DNA of 60,000 nucleotides. Origin: Branchiostoma floridae. Taxonomy: Eukaryota; Chordata; Leptocardii; Amphioxiformes; Branchiostomatidae. The notes under the pieces are model-generated. The model was not told where the DNA came from. It did no database searches and saw only the letters and a list, made by a program, of their open reading frames with translations. Each line of letters begins with the position of its first letter. The first letter of the stretch is position 1. Position numbers and translations under genes: made by a program. The DNA lies in the NCBI RefSeq assembly GCF_000003815.2, contig NC_049987.1, forward strand, positions 11,804,778 to 11,864,777, read 5' to 3'. Of this stretch, positions 1 to 11,000 are shown piece by piece.

Positions 1-204
1 GGCAAGGAAAAAGAGCGGAACGCTGGCGCGCCTGGTGCTGCGTTTATTGATCTTAACTGCACGGTGCTGGGGCCACACGGCTGGGAGAAAGGATCGAATT
101 TCAGATTCCACGGGATTAAAATCGATTTTTGCTGGGTCCTCCTAGCGCCAACCGGCGGCTTGAGGGAGCCAGGCGATATCTCAGGAACTGCGCGCATTCA
201 TTTA

Positions 205-345
205 TTACTGCACCAATGGGTTGGGTTTTTATAGAGGGCGCTCAAATATGAAAAGGTGGACGCGTTTTTCCAGGGGACACATCTCCCTGAAAGCTTTCCA
301 GATAATTTTACCGGCTGACGTCATTGCGAATTGCAGTCTGCCAAT
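205..345 (+). promoter_or_regulatory. Possible ARID1 upstream promoter elements
   Basis: The 1.1 kb before the ARID1 start contains two CCAAT boxes (213-217 and 341-345), a perfect CRE/ATF palindrome TGACGTCA at 316-323, and a weak TATA-like TTTATAGA near 227. The cluster fits a proximal promoter. However, no transcription start can be fixed from sequence, and an upstream non-coding first exon outside the window cannot be excluded. The rest of 1-1087 shows no gene-like coding sequence and presumably holds 5'UTR and promoter DNA. Confidence 0.35.
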
Positions 346-1087
346 TAGGCGGTTCGAGTCATGGCGTCCCCCTCCCGCCGGAAAACCCGAGTTTTGGGCT
401 TAAAACGGACAGAAACGCAAATATGTGTAAAATGCCGGGTTGCTATGGCAGCGGGGATGATAGCAGGCTTCCGTGATGCTGTTACGAGGTGTCCCCCGCC
501 AAAAACACCGGCGGCACTGGCCGGCAAGCCTTGTCTTGCATGACCTCTTCCGGAGGGAGGTTGCCGGAATGGCTAATAGGAAAAACGGGTTTGAAAAGCA
601 ATGCCTCAGACGCATCACCGCCGTGGAATTTGGCGCAATGTGTATTCAGCCAGATCGCTTACAAAAAGTAGTACAAAGCATTTTCTTCTTTCTTCATACC
701 TTGACTTCAAAACTATTACTACTGTTAGAAAATGATATTTTATTGATGATTCCGTCGAGATAAGTGCGATTTTGAGGAGAATATGATGTTTTTGAGGATG
801 TTGAAGTTTTTTGGGTGGCGGAGGGATCGTTATGTGGAAGCCTGTATGTCGTCTGAGGCAGGGGTGCGCCATAATGGTGTAGCGTGAGATAAGGCCATGC
901 TGCCACCGGGCCTGAGTTCTCTGTTATTCTCCTCTTGCTGACTCAAAACACGTGTGTGCATCGGCGTCAAACACCGCACAGGTAACCCCACAGATGCGCC
1001 AGGGTCACCTTTCTACCATTGACCACCTCTGTGACCTCGATCGTACCTTCAACTTGATGTAACTCGTGGTGTATTGTCGTTCTGGCC

Positions 1088-2068
1088 ATGGCAGCTCAAG
1101 TGGCTGCGAATGTCCATTGTGATGGGAACGACATTGGGCAGAGTACTGAGGTGGCCGCCAACTCTGTGGATCATGTCCCTGACGGCAACGGCGACGCTCC
1201 CCACGGTCCTGACGGCGTTGCTCCCGACGGCGGGCCCCCGAGCGGCAAGTTGAAATCGCCGAACGAACAAAGCAGCGCCGCCGACTCAAACTCTGCTGCG
1301 GCTGCTCAGCACAACGCTCAAGATGGAGGAACAGGCAATAGCGGGTCTATGAACAACGACGACTCCGGCGTGGATATAGACCCTTCTAGACAGGGCAGCT
1401 ACCCTCACCCTGGCCCAGGCGGTCCTAACCAGGTGGACGCGGCCCCGAGTGGTCCACCTGGACACCCAGGACCGATGTCCGGTAACATGCCAGGCTACAG
1501 CAACAACTTCCGTGGTGGATACAACAGTGCAGACCCACAGCAACATGGCGGACCTGGTGCAGGAAACGGCCCATATAACCCGGGTTCGAATCCCGGCATG
1601 GGACCACAGAACCATCAGTATAACCAGTACGGCAACTACGACGGCATGTCTGGGATGTCCGGGCCCAGGCAAGGCCCGTACCCTCCCGCCTCCAAGCCTA
1701 TGAACATGCCGGTAAGCAGGACTAGCTTGAGCTCGGCTGGGGCTCAGATGATGCCTAATTATAATACGGGTCCGCAGCAACAGCACCGATTTATGAGCGG
1801 CCCTTCTACCAGCCAACATTCAGGGCCAACTCCGACACTAAACCAGCTTCTACAGAGTCCCAGCCCCGCCACTTCACGATACGGGAACTCCTACCCTCCC
1901 TCAGCCGCTGGAGGGGACTATAACATGGGCAAGGGGCCCGACGGTGGAAATATGATGGGCAGCGGGCAATATCCTAATCAGACGTGGGGATCGCAACAAA
2001 GAACGCACCCGGGACAAGGCGCGATGGGCCCGGCGCCCCCGCCCAACCAGACCATCGGCAGGACACAG
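1088..2068 (+). CDS. ARID1: ARID1 exon 1 (residues 1-327)
   Basis: The start ATG lies in an ideal context (GCCATGG), and the first residues MAAQVA equal those of human ARID1A. The exon encodes a low-complexity, Gly/Pro/Asn/Gln/Met-rich region. Conserved islands are HQYN.Y near 178, [10 protein letters not shown] (249-258, containing the LXXLL-type LNQLL) and [10 protein letters not shown]. The donor is CACAG|GTAGGC, phase 0. An in-frame GTTCGAATCC inside the coding sequence looks like a tRNA T-arm; see findings. A long antisense ORF over this exon is a shadow. Confidence 0.95.
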
Positions 2069-5000
2069 GTAGGCCACCGACACCCGTCCTTGTGCCGTAC
2101 GTGATTGCCCGTCACCGTGGCGTACCAAGTGCCATATATTTCGCCAGGTTATTTTGTACAGAGAGCGCTGTGTTCGCGCCCTGCATACATAATGAGCCGA
2201 TCGGGTAAACAAGGGCCCGATCGCGGGCTGTAGCGGGGAGATAGCGTCTGTTCTGGCGGCTGCAGAGCCCGTTGAACGCGCTGGACGGGCGCCGGCGGCC
2301 CGCCAGAGTGCATGAAATTGACTCAAGTTTTTGAATTGTGGAGGTAAATCCTGATAGTTAGAGGACAGCTGGGCATTCTGAGCCCGATCTGCGCGCTGAT
2401 TGGCTCATCCCACTTGTCAAACAAACCATTAATCACCCCCTGTCATAATGATACTATTCATTAGAAGACGCTGATTGGGCTGGAGGGTGTTGAGTTTCTT
2501 GGAAGAGGGAAATAGAAACTATAAACTTGTCCCTTGCCATGGTCTGGGGATGCAAAATCATGACATTCTTACGAAATACCTGCAAATTTGATTTCTTCTC
2601 TGGACGTTGAGTTGCAAGGCACACATGACCTGGCATTGGTGTTTGATCAGGTGCAAATGCATTGGATTCACTATTAGATTGTAGAATGCAATAGTAGTAT
2701 GTAACAAATGCTAAGTTTTACCTTGTACATTACCTTGATATCCCACCCTCAGAATAATGATTTCTTTTCAGGTTATTATATCTTCGTACCCAGCATCTTC
2801 AAGTTCTTGCTTGCTTTGGTGGCAAACAGTGTATATTACACGTCTAGTTTCAACAGTTACAGAATCATTTATAAGATCGACACTGAGATCATAGAAAATT
2901 TTTTTGGACCTTTTGGTGGTTGATTGACATCTACAGTGAAACTTGTATAAGCGACCACGTCCGTAAGACGACCATCGGCCTATTACGACCGCTTTTGGCC
3001 GGTCCCGATTTTCCTCCCCATAGACACAAGCATTAAGCGACGTGGCCAAAGCGACCACTTGTCTTCTGTGACCGCGACCACCCCGAATCCGGTCCGCCCG
3101 CGACCGAAATGTTGCCGAAGACGACCGCGTCATTTTCAAGTGTGTAGTGGACTCGATTTTTGATGATATCCGCTAAAATCGGCTTGTGTTTTGGCGAAGA
3201 AAACTTGCCGAAACGACTGCGTCATTTTCAAGACTGTCGATGTTTGATGATAACTCGCGAGAAATATCGCTAAAATTGGCTTGTGTTTTGGCAACTAAAA
3301 TGTTACCGAAACCACTGCGTTATTTTCAAGGGTATAATAACATCGATTTTTTATCATAACTGCCGGGAAATTACGGCAAAATCTGTGTGTTTGGGTTCTG
3401 TTATCACGCCGAGCCAAAATCAAACATGGCGCCCAAGAGGTCAAACGGTGTCATTGGGAAAGTCCACTGGAGTGTAGGTAGAAATGTTGCGTGCGTTGTT
3501 ATTATACTCTACATTTAAACCCTACAAAATGCAAAGTTATTTTCATAAAACTTGTTTAAAGTAAAGGTAACAGATATAAGATATCTTTATGACTTTATAA
3601 CACATTTTATTAGAGAATAAAAGGTGTCTGTGTGTCTTTTTGAGAAACTGCTCACCCTTGCTTCTAGTGAAGCGTCCATTTGTCAACATGAGTCATGTTT
3701 GGAAGCGTCGGTGGGTTTAAACTTGTTTTTCTCGGCAAATTTTCGCCTTCTATGCAGCGTTGAGACTTTAAGACCCGCGCCAGAAGAGAAACAAACTCAC
3801 CCACATTATTTTCATGGGTAACAGCGTTGAAATGAACCATTTATTTTTCTGCCGTGCTGCCGATTTGAAAGAAGGTTCCCGTCTTGTCGGGCATGTGTGC
3901 GCATGCTTTTTGCAAGCTTTTTGTTATGGCGGTAAGCTCCCCAACTTATTTCTGACCCGTTGGCTGTGATTCACAAAGTAAAAAGATAGGCAATTAGCGT
4001 TGTGAACACGAAAATCGCATTTTAAAACGCTCGTGGGGCGTCGGGTTATCCACTGAAAACAGCGATGTTTTTGTAGCAATATGGACCATTGTCTTGACGG
4101 TGTCGCCCATTCACAAGTTTTTGACAGACAATGCCGGCGGGAAAAATGACGCTGCTCCGGCTACAAAAAGCTACGAAAATTTGAAAGAAGAGCAATAAAT
4201 TTTGGAAACGTTTCAATTTTACATCAGTTGGTATAACAATACTATATGAATCATACAGGAAGACAGTTAAATAGTGATAATGTTTCTCATGTGCAAATGT
4301 ACCTGAGGTTCGTGGAATTAAACTATTTTAAAGACCATTAACTTTGAAATCATTGTGTCTGTCCTATCTTGTCACTTTTTCTTTCTTTGCACAAGAAGAC
4401 CACGTGTCTAAAACGACCACTTTGCACTGGTCCCCAGGGTGGTCTTCTTATACAAGTTTCACTGTATCTTGAATCTCTTAATATTGCTCCGGCAGTCGTG
4501 AATGGGTTGTCTCCATCATCAGTGGTCCCCATGTCCAGCAGTTACTAAAAAGTTGCTTTTTCAAACCTTGGGTTGAAATTATCTAGGCAGTGGGCTGTCA
4601 GATTTGTTTTCGTCTTGTATATCTCAGAAGTTATATTATGCAGCTAGAAAGAAATTCTGTTATCTAAAGAAATCGTTTTTTAAGTTTGATTTTTGAGATG
4701 ACGTTTTCTTGCTGGAGAAGTACTGATTAATTCTAGAATGATAAAAAAATGTTGAAACAAAAATTTATTTCAGTAAGAATCGATCCTAAGTTTTCTAGCA
4801 AAAGGGAAAGGAATCTTTTCTTTGATGGATATAAGGCTGCAGCTATAACTCACTATCTGCTTGAACTTATGTAAAAAATGTTCACAAAAGGAACGTTTCT
4901 AAGGAGAATGTCAAGACTCAAGTTGAATAAACTTGAAGCTTTGTGTGGGCAAAATACAATTGCACACAAATCTTCGAGGAAGTGGTTTGAAAGGGATGTG

Positions 5001-8000
5001 TATAACAAGCGCTTACAGGGGTATTGTCATTGTCAAGTCTTTTTGTAGTGTTTTGAATGGTCTCTTATACTTTGTTTGGTATTTGGTCTCCTTGAGAAGT
5101 TGATAACTAGAATGCACCTGTTGCTAGTAGGTGTTGGGGTTTCCCCTCTGAGACATATAAGCTAGGTGTCAGGAGAAAGGGAATACCTATTGATGATTCC
5201 TGCCTAACTAATCCAATGTCAGACAGCTGTGAAGGCTTGACTTGATAGTAAGGTTGGCTGAACTGGATGGAAAAATTGATCATCTAGAGGTGTACAGTAT
5301 TATGTGTCACCTTTAGACAAAAACATAATCGGTATTGTAATGTTTTCGGTGATATTATCTTTGCAGTGACATCTCCACTGTGAATTCATAATGCCAGGAA
5401 TATGCAATGTCAATGTCTAATCACTGTACAACAGAATTGTGTCAACCATGCCTATGAAATCCCTTTATTTGCAAAATTGAGTCCCCATAAAAAAATACAT
5501 GTATTTTTACTACCTGTTGTGAAATCAAAAGGTGTGATATTTGTTGTTGTTGGCATTTAAGTGAAACAAACAAGAAAATGTTATCAAATGATAGATTTTT
5601 GCAGTGAAAAATCACAGGAGAGAGAAAGAATGATATGATAATAGTAAGACAGTTGTAGAAAAGATATGTATACTTGTTTAATTGTATAATTTAATTGTTT
5701 GGTATGGTTTTTTTTTTGTTCAGGGTGCCCCTACAAAACTCATTTCATTCTACAAAAGTCATAATAGGAAAAAAATTAGGAAGGGACACAGTTGACAGAA
5801 TATGCAGTTTTACCATCTAGATTCTGGCGATGTGAAATCTGTTAGTATTTCTTCATGTCATAGATGGAAGTATACTCATTTTTTTTTTTAATTTCTTTTT
5901 CAAATACACAAGGCCACATAAACATGGAATTTATCTAATATAAACTCAAGGACTCAAATTTGATTTTTTTAATCTTGAACAGAGTCTTGATCTGTACAAG
6001 ATTGGAGAAACATTGGTATTGCAATTGCTTTTTACATGATTACGACAAGTCAACTATTTTGATGACAACTGCAACAGCTTTACATTGTAGCTTCATGTAT
6101 TGGGAAGCAATTTCTAGAACAAAATGTCATATATACTAGGAGTTAGTTCATGCAAGACCTAAAATGTAATTTTTTTTAAAATTCTGTTTGTTTGAAACAA
6201 TATGTTTTTGGTTTGCAAAGGAGATAATTCCCAAAAAGTGTAATACATTTGATGTTGCATTTTTTAGTCCGTGAGTAAAAGTTGCAAAAACAGATCACTG
6301 GCTAACCTTTATCTGATACTCCTGATATAAGACAGGCACAATTTTGCTTGGCAGGGACTATCTGACATAAGGTCAAGGGTTAAAGTTCAGCAACAGCTAA
6401 CAGCCTGACAGGTAACTGCTTGGTTTATTGTAGTGATGTTGTATGGTGTGTTAGAATGTGTTTGCAGTTCCCAAGTTAGCTAGATCGCTGGGAAAAATTG
6501 GCTAAGGCATTTTGTGTGTCAGAGATTGGCTGTTGTAGCTATCCAGGCTAGATTTTCAGTCACATTGCAAAACAGGTTCAACATGTACACTATTTCAACG
6601 ACTCCCAGCAAAGGTAAGACCCAGAGGTGTGAATTTATTGTACATGTATCAAAGTGTACCTGAGGCTGAGGGATTTTTACAGCCAACCCATCAGCTTTGA
6701 CTGGTGACATTTGTGTTTTGCGAAAGGATCTTCGTTTATGGATAGTGAACATCTCATGTGTTTACAGTTGTGAGCAGTGGTGGTTGTATCTGTTCCACGC
6801 AGCATGAAGCCATTACCAGGTTGTAAGTTGAGTGTGCCTGACTGAAGCACTCCCAGCCCTGTCATGTGGCTGTGTTATTGTCAGGATGAACAGCTGATGT
6901 TGTGTCACCTCTGACCCCCATGCTTGAGTGTTTGGGCTTGCCTTGGCCCCTGTGGGATCACTTACTAGTTAGGCAGCCATGAATCAAATGACAATAGAAC
7001 TTTCCACCTGCTGTTAATGGGGATGTAAGGTGCAGGGTTGATGAACCCTGCTGACCTTTAACCTCTCCCATTCATCAAGACAGCCCTTTGTAAACCTGGG
7101 ACCCCTGGCCTGGTACATGGTGTCTGGGATAATGTTGATTCTGGCCATTCAAAGATGTCACAGGTGCGTACAGACTGAAGATGGCAATATGATGGAGAAA
7201 TTATGAAGCGAATAGTGGCATATATGATTTTGGAATGACTCAAAGCAGCTGAGGTAGAAACTGCTTGTGTGATTGTGTTCTTGTAATGAATTGCTGTCTT
7301 GTCAGACGTATTCAATGAATTGTCTCAGCCTTTGTTTAGTTGAGGGACTCCAGATCTAGGTGAATCAGCCAGAGCCCTAATAAACCTGTCTTCAATTGAT
7401 TTTCCTGTAGTTATGTTGAATCAGCCAGTCAGTAAAGCTGTCTTGAATTATTTTTCCTGTAGTATGTTCAACCAGCCAGTCAGTGAGTCACTTCCTCATG
7501 GGTGTCTGGGTAACAGTGCTATGTTTTTCCAGCCAGGAAGTAATATGCAGTTAGGCCTCTTGTATTCAACCAATTGTTCAGTCAATTCTGTCTGTCACAA
7601 GTTGACAAAAATTGGCCAAAAATTTTTGTTGGATTTGTTGTTATTTATCTGTATTCATTGTAAACGTTGTAGATGTATATACTCCATTACTAATTTAGTA
7701 GATAACCTTAAATTCTAGTGTACAGAAGTATAAAAGATATTGTGGTAAAGAATACTAGACTTGTAGATAACAGATAGTGCACAACTGATGTAATGGTAAC
7801 CAGACTTGTACAGCCCATATGATACAGGCTGCTGTCATTGCTTTACTTAGCTCTTAAAAAACACGTATTTCATGTTTGCAGTTTTGAGACTTTGTGACAA
7901 GTAGACTATATTAGAATGAAAATAAAGTTGTCTTAGATCTGCCAAGACAGGGTTCGAAATACACATGCTTAACTTGCAACTTGCACATTTGTAATTTTTG

Positions 8001-11000
8001 AGATGCCTTTGTTTGTCTGACGGAGATCATCGCCGGTCTTCAGTAGGTTATAAATAATCAAATTTGGCTTTGCTGCAAACTTACACGCTGATTATATGGA
8101 TATCTTTCCAAAATTTTAAGTTTTGTCTATACAGTCAAACCTGCCCGAGCGACCACCTCTTCTCAGCGACCACCTGGCCATTTCGACCGCTTTTTCTCGG
8201 TCCCGATTTATTTTCCCATTGACGTAAGCATTAAGCGACCTTTTCTCAACGACCACCTGGCCAACGCGACCGGCTCAAATTGGGACCTATAACGACCGCA
8301 TCATTTTCAAGATTGAGGTTTTCATCGATTTTTTATGATAATTAGCGTGATTTTGTGCCGAAATCGGCCAGGTTGCGTCGGATTTTGGGGTTAAATTTAC
8401 AGTTTACAGTGTGCGTGTTGTATTTGACATTAAAGACCTCGCTTCTTTGCGTGCGTGCAGTGTGCTTGCTATTTGCCATTAAACACAACGGCAACCATCT
8501 ATACTTTGCATCGGGCATGTTTTGAGTCAATACTCTTCTCAGCGACCACCTGTCCAAATCGACCGTTTTTTTCCGGTCCCCCGGGTGGTCGTCTTGGGCA
8601 GGTTTGACTGTATTTTCATGCGCCGATTTCTGTCCGTCAAAATTGACAGAATGGGCAAAATTCTTAACCGTCTTGAGCAGCAACATTCCGCCAAAGAACA
8701 GAATGATGGATGCTGGCTAGAACATTGCAATGCAGTATAGACTTGTATTTTGCATGTAAATTTTTCAAATTGCACATAGATTTTTTGCCAACTTGCAATT
8801 TTGCATGTAGCCAAAAAAAAGTATTTCAATCCCTTCAAGATCAAAAGTTTTTTCTTTTAATATCATTGAAGCACCACAAAAATTTATAACCTTTTAACCT
8901 TGGATGCTTTTAATAGTTGTAATTAGTTATGCTCATGTGAAATTGAAATGATCTATTTCTAGCTTTTCCATTTCCTCTTGCTATTTGTCATATGTCAGAA
9001 TAGACATGCCCTATAGCCTACTCAGACTGCTTCGTGCTTTAAGATCTCTCGGTATGGACATATTCTAATTTCGTAGATTGTTATTTGGTAGGTGCAGATT
9101 TTTTGTGATTTTTTTATGCCGTCTAGTTCATAGCCTGATTCAAGAAATATAATTTACCGAATTAGTGAATCCAATACCCATTTTGTAAAAAGATGTTTTG
9201 AAATTTGGAAGAAATCTGGTAAATCTGCATACATCAACATGAAGCTCTTAACATACTGCCCAATTTTTAGTGATTCTTGTACTGTAGATTTATTTGTTTT
9301 TGTGGGGACTAAATTCGTGGTAGCAGAGAAAACAAGATTTTTGTGATGTTTTAAGTTCGGGGTTTAGATAATTCTGTTGCACAATGGGAAATCATATTCC
9401 TGGCATCATAATTTTGTGCTTGAATGGTCTTCTTGAAAACAGCAAAAATAAAACCACATCAAGACATTTGCAAATGTACAGTAGTTTCAACTCTGTCTAG
9501 TTACCAATTCATGGCGCTTTTGGGGAATTGAAACGAAAATTATCATGTTAATGTTAGAAAAATCTAATGTGGCAGTTTTTTGATAGTGTAGGTTAGTTAA
9601 TAAAAAATGTGAGAGCTGTTGTCTGGTATCACCCAATTAATCTGGCTTTCTTTATTTCTTAATAATATCAAAAGTGTAAGTCGAATATTTCAATTTAGTA
9701 GATATTTCAAGAGCTTCCTTTAGATACATTATGTAACGTAAATGCTTGGGGCAATATTCTCCCTATGTGAACTGCACTTGTACTTTTGTAGCCTTTACAT
9801 CTCCACACACTGTCCCTTGCATGGGTCATTTGTCTTCTCCCGCCTCCTTTGATTTAGACAAATCTTGGCACTCTCGCCATAACACCTATATAAACCTGTT
9901 GTTACGGGTTAAATAACTGTCGTCCTAGTCCTAGGGTCGACCTTGTCTTGACACTATGGGTTAATACTTGTGAGAGAACTACCTCCTCTGCCATGCTTGA
10001 CAGATAGGAATGTCCATGGCAATCATGTCCAAAGGCCAACTTTCTAAATATATCCCACATGGCTTGGTGGCTTGTTCATTCATGTTTGTCCATTGATAAT
10101 TGGGATATTGATGCCTGGGGAGGTTGGAAGAGTTAGGCAAGCGAGAAGGTCTCCCTGTCTGTTGGTTAAGGAGCAGGTGGGAGGAAGATCAGTGCCAGCG
10201 AAGGTGTAACGATTTAAGATAGTACTATCCTGGAGTATCTCCTTGATGTATAACATGCTGTGTTGGACTATGGTTAGTAAGAGATTTTCATCTTAAGCTT
10301 GGTACATGACCTCTGAACTGCGCTCATGCCTGTCCAACATTTCTGTTGTACTGACAGAAGTTGGTTCTGTAAGACATTTAAGCTTCTGTTCTGTTTGCAG
10401 TGATGATCTAGGTCTTCATATGAAGTCAATTGCCCTCTGTATTCAGGATGCTTCTGATGCAGTACAATTGATCAAAGAATGTTTTTTCCTTCAGTCATGG
10501 ACAATCTGAAATTTACCATTACAGCTTGGTCAATGTGACAGAGGATAGTGGACATAGTCTGAAATGTCATTTCCAAAATCATAACCAGTTGCTTGAGTAA
10601 TACTTTTTGGCATATGTTATTAAATTCATTTACAACAGACAACTTCGTTTGTTTTCCTGTGCATTCAGTGAACTGAAGTTTTTCTCAAAATATCTGTCAC
10701 TGGTTATACAATTTACAGGTTAAAATTGAAAATTCTAGGCAAAAATTCAAAGAGCATCAACCTGATGGGACAATTTGTGCAATGTGATTGTTTAAATACA
10801 GCATTCAAAAATTGTTGGCAGTTATGCATGTTGTCAGTGTTGTCACATGAATAAAGATGCTTTCCTGGCTTCTTGGATAGGATTGAATGTGTAAACAGCT
10901 TGATAAAAAACTTCTGAAGTGCAACATGAATTTCCCCAACACAGAGAACATCTTATCCTCCTAAATAGACTTTTTACATTAAAGAGGCTTGTTTATTTAT

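Noticed and set aside
717-965. Any feature at these bases
   Set aside because: Bases 717-965 contain only AT-rich upstream sequence; the low-interest entry with these coordinates in the findings refers to residue numbers and should be ignored.
1286-1819. 177-codon minus-strand frame
   Set aside because: Antisense shadow of ARID1 exon 1, whose plus-strand reading matches ARID1 directly.
7948-7962. GGTTCGAAATAC as a tRNA/SINE B-box
   Set aside because: It is the terminal inverted repeat of a DNA element with a matching opposite end; the B-box terminal C is missing and no A-box precedes it.
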